A stretch of 64,000 bases of DNA, taken from contig OZ023263.1 in the NCBI GenBank assembly GCA_964006375.1, forward strand, positions 131,344,954-131,408,953, written 5' to 3'. The notes below the pieces were generated by a model, which ran no database searches, was not told the origin of the DNA, and was given only the letters and a program-made list of their open reading frames with translations. Made by a program: the position numbers and the translations under genes. Positions 10,501 through 24,200 of this stretch are shown one piece after another (position 1 is the first letter of the stretch; every line of letters starts with the position of its first letter). This DNA comes from Tillus elongatus. Taxonomy: Eukaryota > Arthropoda > Insecta > Coleoptera > Cleridae.

Positions 10501-13500
10501 CTCAATTTAGAGAGGTTTGAAGACTGTCCCAAAAAACTAAAATAATTTTCTACAAAAACTATCACAATTCTAAAACTATTGCGGATATCGAGTTACAGGT
10601 TATTTGATTTTTATCGATTAACGTTACTTCATATTATATATGAGTTTTATCGAAGATGGCGGACTTTCATTTTTTCGCAATTTTTCCATACTATAGTCGT
10701 GTTCTTTTTTGAGCCAAAATTTTTTTGGTCTGAGATTAAGCTCAAATTGTGTTTGCACATACTTTAACTTAGTTAAATGTCGGAATAAAATCAGTTCTTA
10801 TGTAGCTCAAGAATTTTTCAATTTAGAGAGGTTTGAAGACTGTCCCAAAAAACTAAAATAATTTTCTACAAAAACTATCACAATTCTGAAACTATTGCCG
10901 ATATCGAGTTACAGATTATTTGATTTTTATCCATTAACGTTACTTCATATTATATATGAGTTTTATCGAATATGGCGGACTTTCATTTTTTCGCAATGTT
11001 TCCATACTATGGAGTCGTGTTCTTTTTTGAGCCAAAATTTTTTTGGTTTGAGATTAAGCTCAAATTGTGTTTGCACATACTTTAAACTTAGTTAAATGTC
11101 GGAATAAAATCAGTTCTTATGTAGCTCAAGAATTTTTCAATTTAGAGAGGTTTGAAAACTGTTCCAAAAAAACAAAAATAATTTTCTATCTATCACAATT
11201 CTAAAACTATTGCAGATATCGAGTTACAGATTATTTGATTTTTATCCATTAAAGTCCCTTCACATTATATATGAGTTTTATCGAATTCGGTGGACTTTAA
11301 TTTTTTCGCAATTTTCCATAAGTCGTGTTCTTTTTTGAGCCAAAATTTTTTTGGTGTGAGATTAAGCTCAAATTGTGTCCGCCTATACTTTAAACTTAGT
11401 TAAATGTCGGAGTAAAATCAGTTCTTATGTAACTCAAGAATTTTTAAATTTAGAGAGGTTTGAAAACTGTTCCAAAAAAACAAAAATAATTTTCTATAAA
11501 AACTATCACAATTCTAAAACTATTGCGGATATCGAGTTACAGATTATTTGATTTTTATCCATTAACGTTACTTCATATTATATGAGTTTTATCGAATATG
11601 GCGGACTTTCATTTTTTCGCAATTTTTCCATACTGTGTTCTTTTTTGGGCCAAAATTTTTTTGGTCTGAGATTAGGCTCAAATTGTGTCCGCCTAGACTT
11701 TAAACTTAGTTAAATGTCGGAGTAAAATCAGTTCTTATGTAACTCAAAATTTTTCAATTTAGAGAGGTTTGAAGACTGTCCTAAAAAACTAAAATAATTT
11801 TCTACAAAAACTATCACAATTCTAAAACTATTGCCGATATCGAGTTACAGGTTATTTGATTTTTATCCATTAACGTTACTTCATATTATATATGAGTTTT
11901 ATCGAATATGGAGGACTTTCATTTCATTTTAGTCTGAGATTAAGCTCAAATTGTGTTTGCACATACTTTAAACTTAGTTAAATGGCGAAATAAAATCAGT
12001 TCTTATGTAGCTCAAGAATTTTTCAATTTAGAGAGGTTTGAAGACTGTCCAAAGAAACTAAAATAATTTTCTACAAAAACTATCACAATTCTAAAACTAT
12101 TGCAGATATCGAGTTGCAGATTATTTGATTTTTATCCATTAACGTCCCTTCATATTATATATGAGTTTTATCGAATTTGGCGGACTTTCATTTTTTCGCA
12201 ATTTTTCCATACTAAGTCGTGTTCATTTTTGAGCCAAATTTTTTTTGGTCTGAGATTAAGCTTAAATTGTATCCGCCTAGACTTTAAACTTAGTTAAATG
12301 TCGGAGTAAAATCAGTTCTTATGTAACTCAAGAATTTTTCAATTTAGAGAGGTTTAAAGACTGTCCCAAAAAACTAAAATAATTTTCTACAAAAACTATC
12401 ACAATTCTAAAACTATCGCAGATATCGAGTTACAGATTATTTGATTTTTATCCATTAAAGTCCCTTCATATTATATATGAGTTTTATCGAATATGGCGGA
12501 CTTTCATTTTTTCGAAATTTTTCCATACTATTAAGTCGTGTTCTTTTTTGAGCCAAAATTTTTTTGGTCTGAGATTAAGCTCAAATTGTGTTTGCACATA
12601 CTTTAAACTTAGTTAAATGTCGGAATAAAATCAGTTCTTATGTAGCTCAAGAATTTTTCAATTTAGAGAGGTTTGAAGACTGTCCCAAAAAACTAAAATA
12701 ATTTTTTACAAAAACTATCACAATTCTAAAACTATTGCCGATATCGAGTTACAGATTATTTGATTTTTATCCATTAACGTCCCTTCATATTATATATGAG
12801 TTTTATCGAATTCGGCGGACTTTCATTTTTTCACAATTTTTCCATATCTTTTTTGAGCCAAATTTTTTTTGTTTTGAGATGAAGCTCAAATTGTGTCCGC
12901 CCATACTTTAAACTTAGTTAAATGTCGGAGTAAAATCAGTTCTTATGTAACTCAAGAATTTTTCAATTTAGAGAGGTTTGAAGACTGTTCGAAAAAAACA
13001 AAAATAATTTTTTACAAAAACTATCACAATTCTAAAACTATTGCAGATATCGAGTTGCAGATTATTTGATTTTTATCCATTAACGCCCCTTCATATTATA
13101 TATGAGTTTTATCGAATTTGGCGGACTTTCATTTTTTCGCAATTTTTCCATACGTCGTGTTCTTTTTTTAGGCCAAATTTTTTTTGGTCTGAGATTAAGC
13201 TCAAATTGTGTTTGCACATACTTTAAACTTAGTTAAATGTCGGAATAAAATCAGTTCTTATGTAGCTCAAGAATTTTTCAATTTAGAGAGGTTTGAAAAC
13301 TGTTCCAAAAAAACCAAAAAAATTTTATATAAAAACTATCACAATTCTAAAACTATTGCAGATATCGAGTTACAGATTATTTGATTTTTATCCATTAAAG
13401 TCCCTTCATATTATGAGTTTTATCGAATTCGGCGGACTTTCATTTTTTGCAATTTTTCCATAAGTCGTGTTCTTTTTTGAGCCAAAATTTTTTTGGTTTG

Positions 13501-15268
13501 AGATTAAGTTCAAATTGTGTTTGCACATACTTTAAACTTAGTTAAATGTCGGAATAAAATCAGTTCTTATGTCGCTCAAGAATTTTTCAATTTAGAGAGG
13601 TTTGAAAACTGTTCCAAAAAAACAAAAATAATTTTCTATAAAAACTATCACAATTCTAAAACTATTGCAGATATCGAGTTACAGATTATTTGATTTTTAT
13701 CCATTAACGTCCCTGCATATTATATATGAGTTTTATCGAATTTGGTGGACTTTCATTTTTTCGCAATTTTTCCATTTCGTGTTCTTTTTTGGGCCAAAAT
13801 TTTTTTGGTCTGAGACTAGGCTCAAATTGTGTCCGCCTAGACTTTAAACTTAGTTAAATGTCGGAGTAAAATCAGTTCTTATGTAGCTCAAGAATTTTTC
13901 AATTTAGAGAGGTTTGAAGACTGTCCCAAAAAACTAAAATAATTTTCTACAAAAACTATCACAATTCTAAAACTATTGCGGATATCGAGTTACAGGTTAT
14001 TTGATTTTTATCCATTAACATTACTTCATATTATATATGAGTTTTATCGAATATGGCGGACTTTCATTTTTTCGCAATTTTTCCATACTATAGTCGTGTT
14101 CTTTTTTGAGCCAAAATTTTTTTGGTCTGAGATTAAGCTCAAATTGTGTTTGCACATACTTTAAACTTAGTTAAATGTCGGAATAAAATCAGTTCTTATG
14201 TAGCTCAAGAATTTTTCAATTTAGAGAGGTTTGAAGACTGTCCCAAAAAACTGAAATAATTTTCTACAAAAACTATCACAATTCTGAAACTATTGCCGAT
14301 ATCGAGTTACAGATTATTTGATTTTTATCCATTAACGTTACTTCATATTATATGAGTTTTATCGAATATGGCGGACTTTCATTTTTTCGCAATTTTTCCA
14401 TACTATGGAGTCGTGTTCTTTTTTGAGCCAAAATTTTTTTGGTTTGAGATTAAGCTCAAATTGTTTGCACATACTTTAAACTTAGTTAAATGTCGGAGTA
14501 AAATCAGTTCTTATGTAACTCAAGAATTTTTCAATTTAGAGAGGTTTGAAGACTGTTCGAAAAAAACAAAAATAATTTTTTACAAAAACTATCACAATTC
14601 TAAAACTATTGCAGATATCGAGTTGCAGATTATTTGATTTTTATCCATTAACGTCCCTTCATATTATATATGAGTTTTATCGAATTTGGCGGACTTTCAT
14701 TTTTTCGCAATTTTTCCATACTATGTCGTGTTTTTTTGAGCCAAAATTTTTTTGGTCTGAGATTAAGCTCAAATTGTGTTTGCACATACTTTAAACTTAG
14801 TTAAATGTCGGAATAAAATCAGTTCCTATGTAGCTCAAGAATTTTTCAATTTAGAGAGGTTTGAAAACTGTCCCAAAAAACTAAAATAATTTTCTACAAA
14901 AACTATCACAATTCTAAAACTATTGCCGATATCGAGTTACAGATTATTTGATTTTTATCCATTAACGTTACTTCAAATTATATATGAGTTTTATCGAATA
15001 TGGCGGACTTTCATTTAATTTTGATCTGAGATTAAGCTCAAATTGTGTTTGCACATACTTTAAACTTAGTTAAATGTCGGAATAAAATCAGTTCTTATGT
15101 AGCTCAAGAATTTTTCAATTTAGAGAGGTTTGAAGACTGTCCCAAAAAACTAAAATAATTTTCTACAAAAACTATCACAATTCTAAAACTATTGCGGATA
15201 TCGAGTTACAGATTATTTGATTTTTATCCATTAACGTTACTTCATATTATATATGAGTTTTATCGAAT
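7551..15268 (+). repeat. 25-monomer satellite block (first sub-block, copy 1)
   Basis: Monomers after the insert alternate between subfamily A (about 7800-9360) and longer runs of B and mosaics (about 9360-15268). Landmarks that recur at 29552+ and 52457+ are short monomers with junctions near 9451, 11921 and 15013, the compact ctatctatc monomer near 11187, and the catatcttttttgag linker near 12843. No gene is supported. Confidence 0.93.
10653..10662 (-). promoter_or_regulatory. YY1/Pho-type motif in subfamily B monomers (best example)
   Basis: The plus strand reads AAGATGGCGG, so the minus strand is CCGCCATCTT, a perfect match to the CCGCCATNTT core known for YY1 and its insect homologue Pho. 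Ordinary subfamily B monomers have AATATGGCGG, which also fits. The AAGATGGCGG form recurs near 24323, 32971, 46639 and 55925. Subfamily A has gaatttggcgg or gaattcggcgg and loses the CCAT core. Binding is inferred. Confidence 0.4.
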
Positions 15269-15631
15269 ATGGCGAACTTTCATTTTTTAGCAATTTTTCC
15301 ATACTACATGAACAGCTGTTTATCGGCGTACGAAAGATTCAAGGTGAATGACATCGCTTTGTTGTACGATCAATACGCACCCCGACTAACGTGGAAGATG
15401 GTGCGAATTAGCCAAGTTAACCATGGTAGAGATGGAAGAACTCGAGCCTGCGAGGTCCAACTTCCCAGTGGAACATTACTTCGAAGGCCTATACAGTTGC
15501 TATATCCATTAGAACTTCCTACCGTCCCCCCCGAGGTTGTAGAAAATATATTAAAGGTCCCTGGTTCGTTCATAATTGTCTATTGGAAATATTGGCTCCA
15601 GCGTTATATTTTCACAATGCGTTACACTTAA
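15269..15631 (+). pseudogene. BEL/Pao DUF5641 fragment, second class
   Basis: A 120-codon ORF with Asn51 (aac for tac) and Val90; the insert occupies about 15307-15672. It heads the 17-monomer sub-block. The downstream poly(A)-like hexamer is changed to AATAGA at 15764-15769, a change shared with the fragments at 37585 and 60540. The Asn51 change also opens a 67-codon antisense frame (15370-15573), which I regard as incidental. Confidence 0.85.
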
Positions 15632-16635
15632 ATTGGTAGTAAAGGGCTCGAGTTCACTTAAAAACATATCTAAAGTCGTGTTCTTTTTTGAGACAAAATT
15701 TTTTTGGTCTGAGATTAAGTTCAAATTTTGTTTGCACATACTTTAAACTTAGTTAAATGTCGGAATAGAATCAGTTCTTATGTAGCTCAAGAATTTTTCA
15801 ATTTAGAGAGGTTTGAAAACTGTTCCAAAAAAACAAAAAAAATTTTCTATAAAAACTATCACAATTCTAAAACTATTGCAGATATCGAGTTACAGATTAT
15901 TTGATTTTTATCCATTAACGTCCCTTCATATTATATATGAGTTATATCGAATTTGGCGGACTTTCATTTTTTGCAACTTTTCCATACTATGTCGTGTTCT
16001 TTTTTGAGCCAAAATTTTTTTGGTCTGAGATTAAGCTCAAATTGTGTCCGCCCATACTTTAAACTTAGTTAAATGTCGGAGTAAAATCAGTTCTTATGTA
16101 ACTCAAGAATTTTTCAATTTAGAAAGGTTTGAAGACTGTTGGAAAAAAACAAAAATAATTTTCTATAAAAACTATCACAATTCTAAAACTATTGCAGATA
16201 TCGAGTTACAGATTATTTGATTTGTATCCATTAACGTCCCTTCATATTATATGAGTTTTATCGAATTCGGCGGACTTTCATTTTTTCGCAATTTTTCCAT
16301 ACTATGTCGTGTTCTTTTTTGAGCCAAAATTTGTTTGGTCTGAGATTAAGCTCAAATTGTGTCCGCCCATACTTTAACTCAGTTAAATGTCGGAGTAAAA
16401 TCAGTTCTTATGTAACTCAAGAATTTTTCAATTTAGAGAGGTTTGAAGACTGTTCGAAAAAAACAAAAATAATTTTTTACAAAAACTATCACAATTCTAA
16501 ATCTATTGCGGATATCAAGTTACAGATTATTTGATTTTTATCCATTAACGTTACTTCATATTATATATGAGTTTTATCGAATATGGCGGACTTTCATTTT
16601 TTCGCAATTTTTCCATACTATAGTCGTGTTCTTTT

Positions 16636-16652
16636 TTGAGCCAAATTGTGTC
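16636..16652 (+). repeat. Short-monomer type 3 junction (about 28 bp lost)
   Basis: gagccaaa is joined directly to ttgtgtccgcc, removing the T run and the tctgagattaagctc block between two caaa repeats. It recurs at about 38957 and 61912, once per HOR copy in the second sub-block. Confidence 0.85.
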
Positions 16653-18080
16653 CGCCTAGACTTTAAACTTAGTTAAATGTCGGAGTCAAATCAGTTCTTA
16701 TGTAGCTCAAGAATTTTTCAATTTAGGGAGGTTTGAAAACTGTTACAAAAAAACAAAAATTATTTTCTATAAAAACTATCACAATTCTAAAACTATTGCA
16801 GATATCGAGTTACAGATTATTTGATTTTTATCCATTAACGTCCCTTCATATTATATATGAGTTTTATCGAATTCGGCGGACTTTCATTTTTTCGGAATTT
16901 TTCCATATTTAAGTCGTGTTCTTTTTTGAGCCAAAATTTTTTTGGTCTGAGATTAAGCACAAATTGTGTCCGCCCATACTTTAAACTAGTTAAATGTCGG
17001 AGTAAAATCAGTTCTTATGTAACTCAAGAATTTTTCAATTTAGAGAGGTTTGAAGACTGTTCGAAAAAAACAAAAATAATTTTTTACAAAAACTATCACA
17101 ATTCTAAAACTATTGCAGATATCGAGTTACAGATTATTTGATTTTTATCCATTAACGCCCCTTCATATTATATATGCGTTTTATCGAATTTGGCGGACTT
17201 TCATTTTTTCGCAATTTTTCAATACTATACTATACAAAGTCGTGTTCTTTTTTGAGCCAAAATTTTTTTGGTCTGAGATTAAGCTCAAATTGTGTCCGCC
17301 CATACTTTAAACTTAGTTAAATGTCGGAGTAAAATCAGTTCTTATGTAGCTCAAGAATTTTTCAATTTAGAGAGGTTTGAAAACTGTTCGAAAAAAACAA
17401 AAATAATTTTTTTATAAAAACTATCACAATTCCAAAACTATTGCAGATATCGAGTTACAGATTATTTGATTTTTATCCATTAACGTCCCTTCATATTATA
17501 TATGAGTTTTATCGAATTCGGCGGACTTTCATTTTTTCGCAATTTTTCCATACTGTCGTGTTCTTTTTTGAGCCAAAATTTTTTTGGTCTGAGATTAAGC
17601 TCAAATTGTGTCCGCCCATACTTTAAACTTACTTAAATGTCGGAGTAAAATCAGTTCTTATGTAACTCAAGAATTTTTCAATTTAGAGAGGTTTGAAGAC
17701 TGTTCGAAAAAAACAAAAATAATTTTTTACAAAAACTATCACAATTCTAAAACTATTGCAGATATCGAGTTACAGATTATTTGATTTTTATCCATTAACG
17801 TCCCTTCATATTATATATGAGTTTTATCGAATTTGGCGGACTTTCATTTTTTCGGAATTTTTCCATACTATGTCGTGTTCTTTTTTGAGCCAAAATTTTT
17901 TTGGTCTGAGATTAAGCTCAAATTGTGTTTGCACATACTTTAAACTTAGTTAAATGTCGGAGTAAAATCAGTTCTTATGTAGCTCAAGAATTTTTCAATT
18001 TAGAGAGGTTTGAAAACTGTTCCAAAAAAACAAAAATAATTTTCTACAAAAACTATCACAATTCTAAAACTATTGCCGAT

Positions 18081-18102
18081 ATCGAGTTACCGATTTTTCC
18101 AT
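18081..18102 (+). repeat. Short-monomer type 2 junction (about 80 bp lost)
   Basis: cgagttac is joined to cgatttttccata, removing the segment from agattattt through the ggcggac block. The monomer is about 236 bp. It recurs at about 26787, 40406, 49104 and 63361, that is, in the second and third sub-blocks only. Confidence 0.85.
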
Positions 18103-20859
18103 AAGTCGTGTTCTTTTTTGAGCCAAAATTTTTTTGGTCTGAGATTAAGCTCAAATTGTGTCCGCCCATACTTTAAACTTAGTTAAATGTTGGAGTAAAA
18201 TCAGTTCTTATGTAACTCAAGAATTTTTCACTTTAGAGAGGTTTGAAGACTGTTCGAAAAAAACAAAAATAATTTTTTACAAAAACTATCACAATTCTAA
18301 AACTATTGCAGATATCGAGTTACAGATTATGTGATTTTTATCCATTAACGTCCCTTCATATTATATATGAGTTTTATCGAATTTGGCGGACTTTCATTTT
18401 TTCGCAATTTTTCCATACTATGTCGTGTTTTTTTGAGCCAAAATTTTTTTGGGTTGAGATTAAGCTCAAATTGTGTTTGCACATACTTTAAACTTAGTTA
18501 AATGTCGGAATAAAATCAGTTCTTATGTAGCTCAAGAATTTTTCAATTTAGAGAGGTTTGAAAACTGTTCGAAAAAAACAAAAATAATTTTTTTATAAAA
18601 ACTATCACAATTCTAAAACTATTGCAGATATCGAGTTACAGATTATTTGATTTTTATCCATTAACGTCCCTTCATATTATATATGAGTTTTATCGAATTC
18701 GGCGGACTTTCATTTTTTCGCAATTTTTCCATACTGTCGTGTTCTTTTTTGAGCCAAAATTTTTTTGGTCTGAGATTAAGCTCAAATTGTGTCCGCCCAT
18801 ACTTTAAACTTACTTAAATGTCGGAGTAAAATCAGTTCTTATGTAACTCAAGAATTTTTCAATTTAGAGGTTTGAAGACTGTTCGAAAAAAACAAAAATA
18901 ATTTTTTACAAAAACTATCACAATTCTAAGACTAGTGCTGATATCGAGTTACAGATTATTTGATTTTTATCCATTATTGTCCCTTCATATTATATAGGAG
19001 TTTTATCGAATTTGGCGGACTTTCATTTTTTCGCAATGTTTCCATACTATATAAGTCGTGTTCTTTTTTGAGCCAAATTTTTTTTTGGTCTGAGATTAAG
19101 CTCAAATTGTGTCCGCCTAGACTTTAAACTTAGTTAAATGTCGGAGTAAAATCAGTTCTTATGTAACTCAAGAATTTTTCAATTTAGAGAGGTTTGAAGA
19201 CTGTTCGAAAAAAACAAAAATATTTTTTTACAAAAACTATCACAATTCTAAAACTATTGCAGATATCGAGTTGCAGATTATTTGATTTTTATCCATTAAC
19301 GTCCCTTCATATTATATATGAGTTTTATCGAATTTGGCGGACTTTCATTTTTTCGCAATTTTTCCATACATGTCGTGTTCTTTTTTGAGCCAAATTTTTT
19401 TTGGTCTGAGACTAGGCTCAAATTGTGTCCGCCTAGACTTTAAACTTAGTTAAATGTCGGAGTAAAATCAGTTCTTATGTAGCTCAAGAATTTTTCAATT
19501 TAGAGAGGTTTGAAGACTGTCCCAAAAAACTAAAATAATTTTCTACAAAAACTATCACAATTCTAAAACTATTGCGGATATCGAGTTACAGGTTATTTGA
19601 TTTTTATCCATTAACATTACTTCATATTATATATGAGTTTTATCGAATATGGCGGACTTTCATTTTTTCGCAATTTTTCCATGTTCCGTGTTCTTTTTTG
19701 AGCCAAAATTTTTTTGGTCTGAGATTAAGCTCAAATTGTGTTTGCACATACTTTAAACTTAGTTAAATGTCGGAATAAAATCAGTTCTTATGTAGCTCAA
19801 GAATTTTTCAATTTAGAGAGGTTTGAAGACTGTCCCAAAAAACTAAAATAATTTTCTACAAAAACTATTACAATTCTGAAACTATTGCCGATATCGAGTT
19901 ACAGATTATTTGATTTTTATCCATTAACGTTACTTCATATTATATGAGTTTTATCGAATATGGCGGACTTTCATTTTTTCGCAATTTTTCCATACTATGG
20001 AGTCGTGTTCTTTTTTGAGCCAAAATTTTTTTGGTTTGAGATTAGCTCAAATTGTTTGCACATACTTTAAACTTAGTTAAATGTCGGAGTAAAATCAGTT
20101 CTTATGTAACTCAAGAATTTTTCAATTTAGAGAGGTTTGAAGACTGTTCGAAAAAAACAAAAATAATTTTTTACAAAAACTATCACAATTCTAAAACTAT
20201 TGCAGATATCGAGTTGCAGATTATTTGATTTTTATCCATTAACGTCCCTTCATATTATATATGAGTTTTATCGAATTTGGCGGACTTTCATTTTTTCGCA
20301 ATTTTTCCATACTATGTCGTGTTTTTTTGAGCCAAAATTTTTTTGGTCTGAGATTAAGCTCAAATTGTGTTTGCACATACTTTAAACTTAGTTAAATGTC
20401 GGAATAAAATCAGTTCTTATGTAGCTCAAGAATTTTTCAATTTAGAGAGGTTTGAAGACTGTCCCAAAAAACTAAAATAATTTTCTACAAAAACTATCAC
20501 AATTCTAAAACTATTGCCGATATCGAGTTACAGATTATTTGATTTTTATCCATTAACGTTACTTCAAATTATATATGAGTTTTATCGAATATGGCGGACT
20601 TTCATTTAATTTTGATCTGAGATTGAGCTCAAATTGTGTTTGCACATACTTTAAACTTAGTTAAATGTCGGAATAAAATCAGTTCTTATGTAGCTCAAGA
20701 ATTTTTCAATTTAGAGAGGTTTGAAGACTGTCCCAAAAAACTAAAATAATTTTCTACAAAAACTATCACAATTCTAAAACTATTGCGGATATCGAGTTAC
20801 AGATTATTTGATTTTTATCCATTAACGTTACTTCATATTATATATGAGTTTTATCGAAT

Positions 20860-21222
20860 ATGGCGAACTTTCATTTTTTAGCAATTTTTCCATACTACAT
20901 GAACAGCTGTTTATCGGCGTACGAAAGATTCAAGGTGAATGACATCGCTTTGTTGTACGATCAATACGCACCCCGACTAACGTGGAAGATGGTGCGAATT
21001 AGCCAAGTTTACCATGGTAGAGATGGAAGAACTCGAGCCTGCGAGGTCCAACTTCCCAGTGGAACATTACTTCGAAGGCCTATACAGTTGCTATATCCAT
21101 TAGAACTTCCTACCGTCCCCCCCGAGGATGTAGAAAATATATTAAAGGTCCCTGGTTCGTTCATAATTGTCTATTGGAAATATTGGCTCCAGCGTTATAT
21201 TTTCACAATGCGTTACACTTAA
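20860..21222 (+). pseudogene. BEL/Pao DUF5641 fragment, third class
   Basis: A 120-codon ORF with Tyr51 and Asp90, the same protein as the first class; the insert occupies about 20898-21263. The class is marked outside the ORF by acaaaagttttttgg just after the insert (about 21284) and by aagaagttttc near 21381. It heads the 27-monomer sub-block. Confidence 0.85.
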
Positions 21223-24200
21223 ATTGGTAGTAAAGGGCTCGAGTTCACTTAAAAACATATCTAAAGTCGTGTTCTTTTTTGAGACAAAAGTTTTTTGGTC
21301 TGAGATTAAGTTCAAATTTTGTTTGCACATACTTTAAACTTAGTTAAATGTCGGAATAAAATCAGTTCTTATGTAGCTCAAGAAGTTTTCAATTTAGAGA
21401 GGTTTGAAAACTGTTCCAAAAAAACAAAAATAATTTTCTATAAAAACTATCACAATTCTAAAACTATTGCAGATATCGAGTTACAGATTATTTGATTTTT
21501 ATCCATTAACGTCCCTTCATATTATATATGAGTTATATCGAATTTGGCGGACTTTCATTTTTTGCAACTTTTCCATACTATGTCGTGTTCTTTTTTGAGC
21601 CAAAATTTTTTTGGTCTGAGATTAAGCTCAAATTGTGTCCGCCCATACTTTAAACTTAGTTAAATGTCGGAGTAAAATCAGTTCTTATGTAACTCAAGAA
21701 TTTTTCAATTTAGAGAGGTTTGAAGACTGTTCGAAAAAAACAAAAATAATTTTCTATAAAAACTATCACAATTCTAAAACTATTGCAGATATCGAGTTAC
21801 AGATTATTTGATTTGTATCCATTAACGTCCCTTCATATTATATGAGTTTTATCGAATTCGGCGGACTTTCATTTTTTCGCAATTTTTCCATACTATGTCG
21901 TGTTCTTTTTTGAGCCAAAATTTGTTTGGTCTGAGATTAAGCTCAAATTGTGTCCGCCCATACTTTAAACTTAGTTAAATGTCGGAGTAAAATCAGTTCT
22001 TATGTAACTCAAGAATTTTTCAATTTAGAGAGGTTTGAAGACTGTTCGAAAAAAACAAAAATAATTTTTTACAAAAACTATCACAATTCTAAATCTATTG
22101 CGGATATCAAGTTACAGATTATTTGATTTTTATCCATTAACGTTACTTCATATTATATATGAGTTTTATCGAATATGGCGGACTTTCATTTTTTCGCAAT
22201 TTTTTCGTGTTCTTTTTTGAGCCAAAATTTTTGTGGTCTGAGATTAACCTCAAATTGTGTCCGCCTAGACTTTAAACTTAGTTAAATGTCGGAGTCAAAT
22301 CAGTTCTTATGTAGCTCAAGAATTTTTCAATTTAGAGAGGTTTGAAAACTGTTCCAAAAAAACAAAAATTATTTTCTATAAAAACTATCACAATTCTAAA
22401 ACTATTGCAGATATCGAGTTACAGATTATTTGATTTTTATCCATTAACGTCCCTTCATATTATATATGAGTTTTATCGAATTCGGCGGACTTTCATTTTT
22501 TCGGAATTTTTCCATATTTAAGTCGTGTTCTTTTTTGAGCCAAAATTTTTTTGGTCTGAGATTAAGCACAAATTGTGTCCGCCCATACTTTAAACTAGTT
22601 AAATGTCGGAGTAAAATCAGTTCTTATGTAACTCAAGAATTTTTCAATTTAGAGAGGTTTGAAGACTGTTCGAAAAAAACAAAAATAATTTTTTACAAAA
22701 ACTATCACAATTCTAAAACTATTGCAGATATCGAGTTACAGATTATGTGATTTGTATCCATTAACGTCCCTTCATATTATATGAGTTTTATCGAATTCGG
22801 CGGACTTTCATTTTTTCGCAATTTTTCCATACTATGTCGTGTTCTTTTTTGAGCCAAAATTTTTTTGGTCTGAGATTAAGCTCAAATTGTGTCCGCCTAT
22901 ATTTTAAATCTAGTTAAATGTCGGAGTAAAATCAGTTCTTATGTAACTCAAGAATTTTTCAATTTAGAGAGGTTTGAAGACTGTTCCAAAAAAACAAAAA
23001 TATTTTTTTACAAAAACTATCACAATTCTAAAACTATTGCGGATATCGAGTTACAGATTATTTGATTTTTATCCATTAACGTTACTTCATATTATATATG
23101 AGTTTTATCGAATATGGCGGACTTTCATTTAATTTTGGTCTGAGATTAAGCTCAAATTGTGTTTGAACGTACTTTAAACTTAGTTAAATGTCGGAATAAA
23201 ATCAGTTCTTATGTAGCTCAAGAATTTTTCAATTTAGAGAGGTTGGAAGACTGTCTCAAAAAACTAAAATAATTTTCTACAAAAACTATCACAATTCTAA
23301 AACTATTGCGGATATCGAGTTACAGATTATTTGATTTTTATCCATTAACGTTACTTCATATTATATATGAGTTTTATCGAATATGGCGGACTTTCATTTT
23401 TTCGCAATTTTTCCATAGTCGTGTTCTTTTTTGAGCCAAAATTTTTTTGGTTTGAGATTAAGCTTAAATTGTGTTTGCACATACTTTAAACTTAGTTAAA
23501 TGTCGGAATAAAATCAGTTCTTATGTAACTCAAGAATTTTTCCATTTAGAGAGGTTTGAAGACTGTTCGAAAAAAACAAAAATAATTTTTTACAAAAACT
23601 ATCACAATTCTAAATCTATTGCGGATATCGAGTTACAGATTATTTGATTTTTATCCATTAACGTTACTTCATATTATATATGAGTTTTATCGAATATGGT
23701 GGACTTTCATTTTTTCGCAATTTTTCCATTTCGTGTTCTTTTTTGAGCCAAAATTTTTTTGGTTTGAGATTAAGCTTAAATTGTGTTTGCACATACTTTA
23801 AACTTAGTTAAATGTCGGAATAAAATCAGTTCTTATGTAACTCAAGAATTTTTCCATTTAGAGAGGTTTGAAGACTGTTCGAAAAAAACAAAAATAATTT
23901 TTTACAAAAACTATCACAATTCTAAATCTATTGCGGATATCGAGTTACAGATTATTTGATTTTTATCCATTAACGTTACTTCATATTATATATGAGTTTT
24001 ATCGAATATGGCGGACTTTCATTTTTTCGCAATTTTTCAATACTATAAGTCGTGTTCTTTTTTGGGCCAAAATTTTTTTGGTCTGAGATTAGGCTCAAAT
24101 TGTGTCCGCCTAGACTTTAAACTTAGTTAAATGTCGGAGTACAATCAGTTCTTATGTAACTCAAGAATTTCTCAATTTAGAGAGGTTTGAAGACTGTCCC

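Larger units (their letters stand above)
15632..20859 (+). repeat. 17-monomer satellite block (second sub-block, copy 1)
   Basis: Counted by the gatatc landmark, 15199-20788. Holds three kinds of short monomer: 291 bp with the gccaaattgtg junction (16638-16648), 236 bp with the gttaccgattttt junction (about 18090), and 270 bp with the catttaatt junction (about 20605). Variants shared with copy 3 but not copy 2 are at 17157, 17432, 18331 and about 18452. No gene is supported. Confidence 0.93.

Noticed and set aside
15370..15573. Antisense 67-codon ORF found only in the second-class fragments (also 37686-37889 and 60641-60844)
   Set aside because: It exists only because the Tyr51 to Asn change removes an antisense stop. 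It is a shadow of the DUF5641 frame.
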